Source of the DNA: a virus
Reading direction: 5' to 3' (one strand)
IMG/VR virus record: IMGVR_UViG_3300036770_001505
Span: 1 to 31,104 of that record
DNA length: 31,104 nucleotides
The notes under the pieces were generated by a model. That model was not told the DNA's origin. It worked only from the letters and a program-made list of their open reading frames with translations, and did no database searches. Position 1 is the stretch's first letter. Each line of letters opens with the position of its first letter. The position numbers and the translations under genes are program-made. Below are positions 18,599 to 27,538 of the stretch, in pieces.

Positions 18599-21493
18599 TT
18601 AAAATGTTGAATTTGCTTTAATCGTTTTTTTATCGTTTCTACTCTTTTCGACTTCATAGTCTGTGGTCGCAGTATATACAACTGTTAACCTATCTATTCT
18701 TTGATTGGTAGCCTTAACCATCTCATCCATTAAGTTAACTCTCATTTGCTCTGTGGCAATACTATTATTAGCATTTGATATAAGCGAAGTCGGTGCGCCT
18801 ACTAACCCACCGTTCGCAAAGTTTGGTATTTGTGCTTTCTTTAAAGTAGAGTAACCTATGCGCCTTTGTTGGCTTTCGTTTAGGACTATTTCGCCAGTCT
18901 TTAACGTTGCAAGTACATTATCGCCGTTCGATAGTGGTTTGATATTACCTCTACTTGTAACCCTGCCACCGTTAGCGAATTGAACGATGTCATCACCCTT
19001 ACCTACAACCCCACCTTTTGCCAATGGTTGAGCCGCAATAATAGCAGTCTGAGCCGCACCAGCTATACCTACTGCAATAGCGTCAAATATTTGCGCACCA
19101 GTTGCAAGTTTTAAAGGATTACCTCCAGCAGTTAAAGCCGCAGTAACCGCTAAAGCCGTGTTAATAATACTTTGAATTATAGCTATCGCCTTTGCTTTTT
19201 TAGCTGCTTCCTTCTCAGCTTGTTCCCTCTCTTTAGCTATTGCTTTAGCGTTTTCCTTTTCATTTCTTAGTTGTTGCTCTAAGTACCTACGCTCTAAACC
19301 AGTAGCATTTTGTAAGCGTTCCTCTAATTCGCTTTGTATTTGTTCATTCGCTTCAGCATCCTTTTCTAAGCGTTTTAATCTCGCTTCGTCACCAGCCTGA
19401 ATAAGACTTGAAACCGTATCAAAAGCTAATTGAGTATATTTAGTAGCATTATCAATATCTTTTTGTAATTGAGCCTTTCTTTTTTCTCCATCTTCCTTTT
19501 CCTTTTGTGTTCTTTTTTCAGCTTCAGCATTCGCATTCTTAGTTCTATCCGCATCCAACTTAGCCAAATCTGCATTTAATTTGATGTTTTGGCTGAGTAT
19601 AGTATCTTTCTCATCTTGAGTTAAACCCTCTATTGTATTGATTTTGTAAGTGTTAAGGTCTATCTCATCTTGAATTCTTTGGCGTTCTAAATTTAAAATA
19701 TCTTCTTGATATTGTTTGTTAATCTCTTCTAATTTATCTTTATTATTTCCAGCAGCAATTACCTGCTCATTATATGCCTGTTCTAATAAATTACGTTGGT
19801 TTTCATAGTTCCTTTGTTCAACAATCTTTATTGCATCAAACTCTTTTTTCTTTAATTCAATAAGTTTGTCAGATTGGTCTTTATTTATTTTCTCAATCTC
19901 TTTATCCGCTTGTAATTCAATTGCAGTTTTTAGTTTAGCAGTTTCATCAGCTGCTTTTTGCTCTTCAGCTTTGATAGTATCATTTAAGGTCTTAACCTCT
20001 TTGGCATTTGCACCATAAAGTTTAATAGCTTCATTTAACCTTTCTTGATTAGCTTTCTTTTGTTCTGTTAAAGTCTTTTGAATACTCTCAAGTTCTTTTT
20101 GTGTATTTTGTTCTGCTAATTGTCTACGCTTTTCAAACTCATCCTCTAATAAATTTGTAATAATAGTATTGGTTTTTTCAGTAATAGTTTTTTGAAGTTG
20201 CAATGCAGCCTCTTGCAACTTTAACTCATCCTCTTGGAATTTCTTTCTTGCATCAGCTATTTCTTTTTGTTTAGCTAATTGCTCTTCATAAGCCTTTCTT
20301 TGTTGTTCTTGAATAGCTTTATCCTCTGCCTTAATAGCATTTTTAGCTTCTACAATTTGAGCATTAAGTTCCTTAGTCTTATTAAAATTATCTGTTTGTA
20401 CTTTTATTTTTTCGGCTTCTAATTGAGCCTCTTCATTTAAAGCATCCTTATTACTTTTTGATAATGAATTTTGTGCTTTTTTAATTTCAAATTTTTGTGT
20501 AGCAATATCCTCGTTTGCTTTTAAAATTAGCTTTTCCTTAGCAACCGCCTCTTCTAAAAACTTTAACCTTTCAGCATTTGTGAAATTATCTTTTTGAGCA
20601 GCCTTGTTTCTAAGTTCAGCAATGTCGCGTTCTATCTTTGCCTGTTCAGTTAAGTTTTTTCTAACTTGCAAGTCCAAAGCATCTTGTTGTTTTGCTAATT
20701 GTGCCGCCTTATTAGCTACCTTACTAAGCCTTGTTTCTGCTCCACCTAAATAGTTTATAAGATTATTTACTCCAGTTCCTATTCCATCAATAATTTTAAA
20801 GATAGCACCCCCAACCGTTGAAACTACATCACTAATAACACCAAATACTGAACTAAAAACCGCGCTTAATCTACGTAAAGCATTCTGCCCCTCTTCACTA
20901 CTTGTAAAGAATGTTTTTAATGCCATTACAATAGCACCAATAGCAGCAATAACTAAACCTATTGGTCCAAGCATAAAACGAACTGCCACACCAATACTTT
21001 GAAATAAACCTATTGCTGCCTTTGCAGGTGCACCCAAAGCACCCATTGAACTTGCAGCTTTGTCAAAAGCACTACCATAGTTCCCTACATTACGTTGAAA
21101 CTGTCCGACACTTGCATCAGTATCCTTTAATTGTTTGTCTAAGGCTTGTATTTGTTTAAGTAAATCCTGACCGCCCTTAGTTGCACCTTGACCACTTACC
21201 GCAAGGTCTTTATATTCCTTTCTAAGCCTATTTAATTTGTTGCTCAATTGGTCATAAGCCCCCAATGCTCCAGATGTTTCCTTAAATGATTTATTAAGGT
21301 CATCCTGTTGCTTTTTAATACCTGCTTGTTCAGCCTTTAATTTAGCTAATTTTTGAGCGGTCTGAGTATATTCCTCCGTTCCAACTGTTAATCCATTAAG
21401 TGATTTTTGAGTGTCCTTAATAGCTTGGTTTAATTGGTCTATATTTTGAACGCCATCTATATTTATACTAAAGCCTACTACTGTATTTGCCAT
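18599..21493 (-). CDS. Tail tape measure protein
   Basis: A 964-aa protein that sets tail length and may help pass DNA across the envelope. The start MANTVVGFSINIDGVQNIDQLNQAIKDTQ and DASVGQFQRNVGNYGSAFDKA (126-146) are typical of Bacteroidota phage tape measures. A hydrophobic segment lies at about 165-196. A very long charged coiled coil (about 250-720, Gln/Lys/Glu-rich) follows. The C-terminal region has a second hydrophobic stretch (ALAVTAALTAGGNPLKLA ... GIAGAAQTAIIAAQPLAKGGVVG) and repeated FANGG motifs. At about 1.5 angstrom per residue the tail would be near 145 nm. It directly follows two large tail proteins. Confidence 0.93.
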   Translation of the reverse strand: MANTVVGFSINIDGVQNIDQLNQAIKDTQKSLNGLTVGTEEYTQTAQKLAKLKAEQAGIKKQQDDLNKSFKETSGALGAYDQLSNKLNRLRKEYKDLAVSGQGATKGGQDLLKQIQALDKQLKDTDASVGQFQRNVGNYGSAFDKAASSMGALGAPAKAAIGLFQSIGVAVRFMLGPIGLVIAAIGAIVMALKTFFTSSEEGQNALRRLSAVFSSVFGVISDVVSTVGGAIFKIIDGIGTGVNNLINYLGGAETRLSKVANKAAQLAKQQDALDLQVRKNLTEQAKIERDIAELRNKAAQKDNFTNAERLKFLEEAVAKEKLILKANEDIATQKFEIKKAQNSLSKSNKDALNEEAQLEAEKIKVQTDNFNKTKELNAQIVEAKNAIKAEDKAIQEQQRKAYEEQLAKQKEIADARKKFQEDELKLQEAALQLQKTITEKTNTIITNLLEDEFEKRRQLAEQNTQKELESIQKTLTEQKKANQERLNEAIKLYGANAKEVKTLNDTIKAEEQKAADETAKLKTAIELQADKEIEKINKDQSDKLIELKKKEFDAIKIVEQRNYENQRNLLEQAYNEQVIAAGNNKDKLEEINKQYQEDILNLERQRIQDEIDLNTYKINTIEGLTQDEKDTILSQNIKLNADLAKLDADRTKNANAEAEKRTQKEKEDGEKRKAQLQKDIDNATKYTQLAFDTVSSLIQAGDEARLKRLEKDAEANEQIQSELEERLQNATGLERRYLEQQLRNEKENAKAIAKEREQAEKEAAKKAKAIAIIQSIINTALAVTAALTAGGNPLKLATGAQIFDAIAVGIAGAAQTAIIAAQPLAKGGVVGKGDDIVQFANGGRVTSRGNIKPLSNGDNVLATLKTGEIVLNESQQRRIGYSTLKKAQIPNFANGGLVGAPTSLISNANNSIATEQMRVNLMDEMVKATNQRIDRLTVVYTATTDYEVEKSRNDKKTIKANSTF

Positions 21494-21494
21494 T

Positions 21495-23639
21495 TTATAC
21501 GTTTAATTTTCCTATGATTAAAGAATTTGTTATCTGTGTCGCTTCCGTTCCATCGCCCAAGTCATCATATATCAAATAAGTCTTTGTCGAATCAGTACTC
21601 GTTACTGAATAACTATTTACCTCTTGCAAAATATAGTTATCACCATGTATCTGTATTTTCTTAGTAAAGTCCAATTCACGAACCATTAAAGCATCCCAAA
21701 ATATATAACATTCTACTTCCTTACCGCTTTGCCTACGAACAAAGTCACCTAAGTAAAAACGCTCTAATAACCCTTGTACATAGTTTCCGTTTACCGTTTC
21801 ACTGCCAAAGCTTAGGCTTATAAAATTACCTGTTATACTATTGTAGTCAACCATATAGGCAACTGGACATTTTGTTTGAACTACTGAAGTTCCATTATAT
21901 ACATTTATAGAACCATATAAATCCAAAGTTATGTCATCTGTAAAAAGTATTCTCGGCATTATATCGTAATTAGCTTCAGCACTTATAGTATTCTCTAAAT
22001 AATTGTCATTCCAAATAATTGGAATTATAGGAGTTTTGGTAGTATCAACACCTTGAATTGTACTATCTGCAATACATAAAGTTGTACTAAAAAAAGGATT
22101 TTCAATAACCTCTTCATCTTTTTGGAATCTATTTGAAGCAAAGGTAAATCTGGCTTGGTGCAAAGCTATATCTTCAACTCCATTGATAGCCTCCAATGTA
22201 GGGTCATTACTATCATACTGCCAACTTAATTTAACAAGTTCTTGAATGTCCGACCTACTATAAACCTCACCGCCTTTACTCAAATCGACATCCTCTGTAA
22301 AGTCAATAAAGCCGTTATCGTAAAAACCACTTTCGGCATTCATTACACTTGGGTTGCTACTTTGGTTTAAGTAATTGTTAGCAGGTTCTATAAGTATAGA
22401 TTTATTGTCGACATCTGTTTGGAATGTAAGGTTAAAAGCATGAGCCAAACCTTTGATAAAGTCTAAGCTATTCCATTCTTTATTTATGAAATATCGGAAA
22501 TCTATTGTAGTACCGTTTAAAACTTGAGCCTCACCAGTTATACTATAATTTATAACAACATCAGCAGTACCTCCACCTCCACCTCCACCAGCACCATCAA
22601 GCAACCAAACAACATCACCAGCATTTAAATTTAAAATAAGTTCACCTTTTAATTGTGTATCTGTTGTGTAAGGTTGTGGTCCAAATAAATTAAAACTTCC
22701 TATTACTCCACCAGCAATAGTTCCATTTACATATATTGCCATTGTCATTCCATAGGCAATAGTAATATTAGTTATATCAGCACTATATTCAAATAAGTAA
22801 AAACCAGTTTGTGGTACTATGTATTCGTTATTTATTGTGTCATAAGGATTAGGTCCAATTAAAGGAGCTACTGTTTGTGTTAATACTGTTATACCACCAC
22901 TTGAATAATTTATACCACCACCAACTCCCTCAATGTTTAAATAGTCTATTCCAAATTGCTCATCATTTATTTTGTCACTTAATGGAATAGGCATTATCAA
23001 TTTCTCAAAGGATGCCAAACTAAAAAAGTTACTATTGTAAGTATATCCTATATCAGAGAATATCCTATCCACAATCGACTTAATAAACAAAGCTGGAGTA
23101 TATTCTAAGTAATCAACCTGACCCGATATTAACCAGTCCTTCCATTTAATAAGGATATATTTAAACGTATCGCCATTTGGGTATGAATAATAAGTAGCGG
23201 CATCAATATTAGTATAGTCGTGGGTATGAGTACCATAGTCGTATTGATACAAAAACTTATTCTTTAATTGTTGTACCCAGTCTACATTGTTTCCATAAAA
23301 AGAAACCTTATAGTTCTGTCCCTTCCAATAGTAAAAGTCTTGGTCTATTGTAACACTTGTCAACTGTGCCAAACCGCTAAAGAAAGGTAAGCCATCAACC
23401 TCTATATAGGCAGGTAAAAACTTTTGTTCCTTAACGGTGTCCTCACTAACATCATAGAACCTGCTAAAGATTAAATCGTTATTCTTTGTCGCTGGAAGTT
23501 CAAAGCTATATTCAGAACGTGAGCCAGTATTGACTGCAATTCCTTGTCTATCCTTTAAAGCATAGGTAAGGTTAAGGTTTAAATCCTTTTCAGGTAGGTC
23601 ACAAATTTGATTGTCTATATATATTCTAATATTACTCAT
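21495..23639 (-). CDS. Large tail protein with inserted jelly-roll domain
   Basis: A 714-aa tail-tip or baseplate protein of Bacteroidota phages. The N-terminal block (IRIYIDNQICDLPEKDLNLNLTYALKD, SEYSFELPATKNNDLIF) and the C-terminal region with FYLGDFVRRQSGKEVECYIFWD belong to the conserved framework. Between about 270 and 370 sits a C1q/TNF-like jelly roll: EYIVPQTGFYLFEYSADIT, MAIYVNGTIAG, LKGELILNLNAGDVVWLLDG. It is followed by a run of seven glycines coded by a hexamer repeat (22569-22589). Jelly rolls of this kind often bind surface glycans. It shares a one-base overlap with the upstream tail gene and lies just before the tape measure. Confidence 0.75.
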   Translation of the reverse strand: MSNIRIYIDNQICDLPEKDLNLNLTYALKDRQGIAVNTGSRSEYSFELPATKNNDLIFSRFYDVSEDTVKEQKFLPAYIEVDGLPFFSGLAQLTSVTIDQDFYYWKGQNYKVSFYGNNVDWVQQLKNKFLYQYDYGTHTHDYTNIDAATYYSYPNGDTFKYILIKWKDWLISGQVDYLEYTPALFIKSIVDRIFSDIGYTYNSNFFSLASFEKLIMPIPLSDKINDEQFGIDYLNIEGVGGGINYSSGGITVLTQTVAPLIGPNPYDTINNEYIVPQTGFYLFEYSADITNITIAYGMTMAIYVNGTIAGGVIGSFNLFGPQPYTTDTQLKGELILNLNAGDVVWLLDGAGGGGGGGTADVVINYSITGEAQVLNGTTIDFRYFINKEWNSLDFIKGLAHAFNLTFQTDVDNKSILIEPANNYLNQSSNPSVMNAESGFYDNGFIDFTEDVDLSKGGEVYSRSDIQELVKLSWQYDSNDPTLEAINGVEDIALHQARFTFASNRFQKDEEVIENPFFSTTLCIADSTIQGVDTTKTPIIPIIWNDNYLENTISAEANYDIMPRILFTDDITLDLYGSINVYNGTSVVQTKCPVAYMVDYNSITGNFISLSFGSETVNGNYVQGLLERFYLGDFVRRQSGKEVECYIFWDALMVRELDFTKKIQIHGDNYILQEVNSYSVTSTDSTKTYLIYDDLGDGTEATQITNSLIIGKLNV
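22569..22589. repeat. Hexanucleotide repeat (ACCTCC x3.5) coding a glycine run
   Basis: Three and a half copies of ACCTCC (GGAGGT on the coding strand) encode part of the seven-glycine linker that ends the jelly-roll insert of the 714-aa tail protein. Copy number could vary in units of two glycines without breaking the frame. Confidence 0.75.
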
Positions 23640-24940
23640 TAATTTTGTTGTACGCTTATGTTATTAGATTCGATAAACTTAATGGTCACGTTTATAAGTT
23701 CGTTCGTTTCCTCAATCTTAATAGAACTATCTGTAATTACAACAGATATTAAACCGACTGAAGTTTCCATATATACCTCTGGCGAACTAAGTAATTCTGC
23801 TAACCATTCGCCCCAGCTAACATCATAAAATGTACTTTCGACTTCATATTCCTTAGTAGCGTTTTGTTGTATCTTAAACCTACCTTTATCAAACGTATAA
23901 CTTGATGGTGCAGTAGTAATCCAAGTCTGAGCCTTTTGTGCCAAACTTGAACTATTAGATTCCGATACTATCTTTTTATTAGTGAAAGTATAGGCATCAG
24001 AACCGCCTAATCTATTAAGCCAATGTAAGCGTACTTTATTAGCGCAACAGTCAACCATTTTAAACATATACTTAACGCCTTGCAAAGTAAATGTACTCGG
24101 TGCTATTAGGTTTCCTACTTGTACTGAATAGTAGTAACCGACTGGCATACCTGCTAAACTTAAAGGTACTGTCGGATTAGAATATGTAAATTGTGTTAAC
24201 TGTGGAATACCTACGCCTATTGTTCGCGGTGTCAATGTACTATTTGGTGTCATAGTCACAAAGCCTGAATCAACTATTGCTTGATTTGCATCATATACAA
24301 TAACTCTCAAAGCATTCGTTCCTGCAGTTGGTATATATGACATATTTAAGTTATCGAACTTACATATAGGAATAGGGTTGTTTGTTGTTACAAGTGCTTG
24401 TGGGGCGACATAAGGTAAATTAGTAAGCCAATACCTATCGTAAACATTTGGTAAAGTAGGGTAGTCAATAACATAATTGTCAAGTCCCATATATTCGCCA
24501 GTTTGCCTCGTGCCTATTGTAGCATAATTACCGCTTAAAGTAATATCAATAACTGGTGAGCCGCCACTTTCCAACTGTGTAAGTACGTTTGTTGTAGGGT
24601 CATTGTAAAAATACTCTACTAAAATAAATACGTTCGTATGGCAGTCACTATTTAAGACATCATAACTCGTATTCAATGTATTTGGAAATACAGTAGTCAA
24701 AGTCTTTGGGTTTGGAGCTGATACACTTTGTAAAATCTTTGATACATCAAATTCAAAATAGTAATCAGTTCCAGATACATAGGCTGGAGATTTTTTTATC
24801 GTAGTAGTCAAAGTAATACCGTCTACATAAATTTGAGCAATTGCCAAAACTAAAGGATTCGGAGCAGTCTGATATGTTACAAATAGGTTTGGTCTATATT
24901 GTGAATTTGGCGTGTACGGTGGGGTATAAACTACTGGCAT
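23639..24940 (-). CDS. Tail protein, 433 aa
   Basis: A beta-rich virion protein of the tail module. The segment MFKMVDCCANKVRLHWLNRLGGSDAYTFTNKK (292-323) is characteristic of a structural protein found in many Bacteroidota phages (the R-x-HWLNRLGG-DAYxF block), followed by a region about modified amino termini and strands. It starts MPVVYTPPYTPNSQYRPNLFVTYQ. It has no signal peptide or coiled coil. It overlaps each neighbour by one base, so it is strongly coupled to the 714-aa gene. Position suggests the distal tail or baseplate; exact role unknown. Confidence 0.65.
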   Translation of the reverse strand: MPVVYTPPYTPNSQYRPNLFVTYQTAPNPLVLAIAQIYVDGITLTTTIKKSPAYVSGTDYYFEFDVSKILQSVSAPNPKTLTTVFPNTLNTSYDVLNSDCHTNVFILVEYFYNDPTTNVLTQLESGGSPVIDITLSGNYATIGTRQTGEYMGLDNYVIDYPTLPNVYDRYWLTNLPYVAPQALVTTNNPIPICKFDNLNMSYIPTAGTNALRVIVYDANQAIVDSGFVTMTPNSTLTPRTIGVGIPQLTQFTYSNPTVPLSLAGMPVGYYYSVQVGNLIAPSTFTLQGVKYMFKMVDCCANKVRLHWLNRLGGSDAYTFTNKKIVSESNSSSLAQKAQTWITTAPSSYTFDKGRFKIQQNATKEYEVESTFYDVSWGEWLAELLSSPEVYMETSVGLISVVITDSSIKIEETNELINVTIKFIESNNISVQQN

Positions 24941-25254
24941 TATGGTTTAGGGTTTAGGTAGTTATTCAATTCCTCGTCCTCAATAGATAAAGCATCAAAG
25001 TTAGTAACCCAACTATCAGCAGTTGTATATTCAATTAGTAACGATTTAATGCTTACCCTCTTAAATGCTAACTGTAAACTGTAATCAGCCTCAGAATATT
25101 TCAACTCATATTTACTTGGAATCAATACCGTTTCATATTGCTTCTCATATTGTGAATCCCAAACTGTTACAACAAAATATTTGATAGTTAAAATATACTC
25201 TACAATTATTTCGTTTAGTTGATTTGCTTGTTCTGTAGCTTGTTCAAATGTCAT
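24940..25254 (-). CDS. Hypothetical 104-aa protein of the tail block
   Basis: A small alpha/beta protein: MTFEQATEQANQLNEIIVEYILTIKYFVVTVWDSQYEKQY, then strands (TVLIPSKYELKYSEADYSLQLAFKRVSI), then an acidic end. I recognise no family. It lies between the gp10-like gene (4-base overlap) and the 433-aa tail gene (one-base overlap). It may be an adaptor or chaperone used in tail assembly. Confidence 0.62.
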   Translation of the reverse strand: MTFEQATEQANQLNEIIVEYILTIKYFVVTVWDSQYEKQYETVLIPSKYELKYSEADYSLQLAFKRVSIKSLLIEYTTADSWVTNFDALSIEDEELNNYLNPKP

Positions 25255-25805
25255 TTTATATTTACTTTTAAGTTTTTAGAATTTGATTTACTTATCTCTG
25301 CAAATGATTGTATCATAATACCGTTTATAACTTCTCCGAATACTTTGTTTATTGTTTCAACAACTTTTGGATTAGCATTCTCTAAGCCTATACCTATCCA
25401 GTTCAATTTATTACCCATTGCTCTGCTCCCTTTCGTTGGCATTCCTTCGGCTTTCATTTTTTTAGCAATAGCAAAAGCAACTCCTTCAGCTTCTTTACCA
25501 GACTTGCCCAATTTCTTTTGAGCGAACTTTATCAATCCATCAATAAACTTACTTGACTTTGCACCGCTACCTTGTCTGTATGGAATCCTATCTGGTGTCA
25601 CTCCATAGTTTAAAACCATACCATACTCAAGAAAGCTATACTCAATCAATACTTTTGTCGCTTCAGCCTTTACCTCGTATTGTATCGACTTTGATAGATT
25701 TCCATCCATCTTATGCCCTTGCGCTTCAAGTTCGTTCCTGACCGCTATCAATACAATTTCACCTACTTGGTTACCCAACATTTCAAAAGCTTGTTCTGCT
25801 GTCAT
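25251..25805 (-). CDS. HK97 gp10-like / virion morphogenesis protein
   Basis: A 184-aa protein resembling the gp10-like group of phage neck and tail-completion proteins. It starts MTAEQAFEMLGNQVGEIVLIAVRNEL, then GNLSKSIQYEVKAEATKVLIEYSFLEYGMVLNYGV and later AFAIAKKMKAEGMPTKGSRAMGNKLNWIGIGLE. The final block (A-AI-KKM-xEG-PTKGS) recurs in morphogenesis proteins that have it near the C-terminus. It follows the 193-aa completion-like gene by one base. The overall type is supported, the precise partner is not. Confidence 0.62.
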   Translation of the reverse strand: MTAEQAFEMLGNQVGEIVLIAVRNELEAQGHKMDGNLSKSIQYEVKAEATKVLIEYSFLEYGMVLNYGVTPDRIPYRQGSGAKSSKFIDGLIKFAQKKLGKSGKEAEGVAFAIAKKMKAEGMPTKGSRAMGNKLNWIGIGLENANPKVVETINKVFGEVINGIMIQSFAEISKSNSKNLKVNIK

Positions 25806-26386
25806 TATATCTCTTGTTCTAAGTCTTTAATCGGAGGTGGTACATCATTGAAATCACCAGTTAATAAACTAATATCAGCTGGATATATAGGGCAGTCCCA
25901 AATATACCAAATAGTAAAACCACAATCCAACAATACTAAGCTATTATTGTGGGCGTCACTCAAATAGTCTATTGAGATAGGAGTAGTTATTCCACATTGA
26001 TAATCTTTAGTCCTGCCTATCCTATTGAACTCACTAAATATGTTAACGGCTAAATCTTCAAGGTCACTTTGTACCTCAATAATTGAACGCTGGTTAACAC
26101 TTGCATCGTTATTATAGTATTGTAAGTCTGAGAATATCACTCTACATTGTAGCGTTCCTTTTACAGACTTCTCCTTAATTTCTACTGATGCGGTAGGATA
26201 TAGTAATTGAACACTCGGATAAACAACTCCGACAGTATTCTGACCAGTCCAATTGTTTTGAACGTTCGTATTTACATCACTATACCAACCATAATGATAA
26301 AAGCCAACCCTACTCGATTGAGGATTAGCTTGATTTATTGCTAAACAAATCTGGTTAAAAAGATTTGATATTTGTACTAATTTCAT
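25805..26386 (-). CDS. Tail completion/terminator-like protein
   Basis: A 193-aa protein just before the gp10-like gene, the usual place of a tail terminator or neck protein. It has an N-terminal helix (MKLVQISNLFNQICLAINQA) and the pattern VGVVYPSVQLLYPTASVEIKEKSVKGTLQCRVIFSD. IEVQSDLEDLAVNIFSEFNRIG follows. This strand-strand-helix order with a central EVQSDLEDLA helix matches small completion proteins of Bacteroidota phages. The C-terminal PPPIKDLEQEI tail is likely flexible. The call rests on position and fold impression. Confidence 0.5.
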   Translation of the reverse strand: MKLVQISNLFNQICLAINQANPQSSRVGFYHYGWYSDVNTNVQNNWTGQNTVGVVYPSVQLLYPTASVEIKEKSVKGTLQCRVIFSDLQYYNNDASVNQRSIIEVQSDLEDLAVNIFSEFNRIGRTKDYQCGITTPISIDYLSDAHNNSLVLLDCGFTIWYIWDCPIYPADISLLTGDFNDVPPPIKDLEQEI

Positions 26387-26583
26387 TTCTCGTTATTATG
26401 CCATAAGTTAATAAGTTCTCTCTTTACCTCGTTATAAAATTCTATCTCGTTTTTATCTATAAAGACCTCAAAGAAATCAATCATTTCGTTTACATAAAAC
26501 AGGCATTTATCTAAGTCGCTAAACAACTCATTTTCGCCTTTATATCTCATATAAATTTCATAAGCCGTATCCTTTGGGTTCAT
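26383..26583 (-). CDS. Small conserved phage protein, paralogue of the gene at 17375
   Basis: A 66-aa helical protein: MNPKDTAYEIYMRYKGENELFSDLDKCLFYVNEMIDFFE, ending FYNEVKRELINLWHNNEK. It shows the plan of the 76-aa protein at 17375-17605 (MxxKDxAxxL/I ... central VxxxI/V ... YW/Y-xxVKxEI/LxxI/L) but without the longer middle. Its start overlaps the previous frame's stop by 4 bases (ATGA), typical of coupled genes. Function unknown. Confidence 0.68.
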   Translation of the reverse strand: MNPKDTAYEIYMRYKGENELFSDLDKCLFYVNEMIDFFEVFIDKNEIEFYNEVKRELINLWHNNEK

Positions 26584-26864
26584 CGTTTTTTCATTAACAC
26601 TTCTTGATATCTTTGTTGGTATTCGCTTTCAGCTGCCACACTACTAAGATAGGTAAACGCTTCGTATAAGTTAGCAAGTTCCGCACTTCGCATCGGTGTT
26701 TCATCTGGTCTGTTAAATATACCGCTTTCAGCTATCTGTTTTATTGTCAAGTACCAACCGAATCCATCATTTAGTTTATCAATTCCTGCCTTAACTGCAT
26801 CAAAGTCTGCGCGTTTGTATAGGTTAGCAAACTTAGTCGCAATACTTCGATTCGCCTCAACAAA
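26580..26864 (-). CDS. -1 frame extension of the chaperone-like gene (GT-like part)
   Basis: This frame is open from about 26915 to the stop at 26580 and overlaps the preceding gene by 94 bases past the slip site. It has no ATG before residue 70 of the longest reading; the only upstream start is a TTG at 26898-26900 with no ribosome site, and a TGA lies not far before it. Yet it reads as a convincing protein: ANRSIATKFANLYKRADFDAVKAG, FGWYLTIKQIAESGIF, NLYEAFTYLSSVAAESEYQQRYQEVL. The simplest reading is -1 frameshifting from the upstream gene at 26862-26870. This adds 94 residues and makes a 319-aa fusion, as in tail chaperone pairs G/GT. Proof is lacking. Confidence 0.65.
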   Translation of the reverse strand, partial: FVEANRSIATKFANLYKRADFDAVKAGIDKLNDGFGWYLTIKQIAESGIFNRPDETPMRSAELANLYEAFTYLSSVAAESEYQQRYQEVLMKKR

Positions 26865-27538
26865 AAAAAAGCTACCCTCCAGCAATCTAACAAGTTCCAA
26901 GATAAGAATAAATTTTCACGTTTTAACAACTTATCGGAATATTGCTCATCTTTTTTTCGTACAAGTACACACATCATTTTTGCAAGTGCCTTCCATTCGC
27001 CGTTCTCTACCTTTGACAGGTTAGCTTGAAATTGTGCCGCTTCAGCAAATTCTATAACGGTACTGTCACTCATAAACCTTTCAGGCAAATACCAAACTTC
27101 TCCATTTACTTCCAATACGTTTGAATATTCGACTTCTGGCAGTTGGTTAAATATCTTTGTAGTGTGAATGTATAAACCTGTCAAATGGTCTACTCGCATA
27201 CCTTCGCCACCATCCTGACCTAAAATAAACGGTACTGATAAACCACTAAAAAAAGATATTACTCTTGCATAGTAAGGGAATACTTGTTGATATTGAACAA
27301 CGTCATCAATAACCGAAGTAGCTTCGTCAAGTTCTTTACGTGCAAGTTCTAAGCCCTTATTATCTTTCAGTTCAATAGCTTCAGCAATCTTAATGTTAGC
27401 CGCGTCAATATCCTTTAATACTTTTGGCTTTGTGCTTTCAACAAATTCTAAGTATTCTAAGTATTGTTTCAAGGTCACATCTGAAAGTGATTCAGGATAC
27501 TCAAATGCTTGTCCGTTATCTGTCTTAAACTTAATCAT
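26771..27538 (-). CDS. Candidate tail assembly chaperone (0-frame, G-like part)
   Basis: The start is the ATG at 27536-27538 (MIKFKTDNGQAFEYPESLSDVTLKQYLEYLEFVE), 8 bases before the upstream stop; earlier codons are open but overlap the neighbour by 74 bases. The product is 255 aa and ends LLRRIEVLRLSLLTYTNAQT and ten further residues. Its first block resembles short tail-chaperone type openings, with the rest helical (YARVISFFSGLSVPFILGQDGGEGMRV; WYLPERFMSDSTVIEFAEAAQFQANLSKVENGEWKALAKMMCVLVRKKDEQYS). The gene follows a small protein gene in the tail operon about 5 kb before the tape measure. A T9 run at 26862-26870 lets ribosomes shift to the -1 frame. Confidence 0.65.
   Translation of the reverse strand: MIKFKTDNGQAFEYPESLSDVTLKQYLEYLEFVESTKPKVLKDIDAANIKIAEAIELKDNKGLELARKELDEATSVIDDVVQYQQVFPYYARVISFFSGLSVPFILGQDGGEGMRVDHLTGLYIHTTKIFNQLPEVEYSNVLEVNGEVWYLPERFMSDSTVIEFAEAAQFQANLSKVENGEWKALAKMMCVLVRKKDEQYSDKLLKRENLFLSWNLLDCWRVAFFLLRRIEVLRLSLLTYTNAQTLMQLRQELIN
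26862..26870 (-). promoter_or_regulatory. Predicted -1 ribosomal frameshift site (T TTT TTT)
   Basis: In the 0 frame the coding strand reads GCT TTT TTT TTG, containing the slippery heptamer T TTT TTT. Slipping back one base gives TTT GTT GAG GCG, entering the 26580-26864 frame. A purine-rich GGAGGG (26875-26880) stands a few bases upstream and could act as the SD-like stimulator known from dnaX. Confidence 0.65.

Noticed and set aside
26580-26900. Independent 106-aa gene starting at TTG 26898-26900
   Set aside because: TTG is a weak start with no ribosome site here, the 277-frame gene covers it, and a slippery T9 run gives a better explanation.
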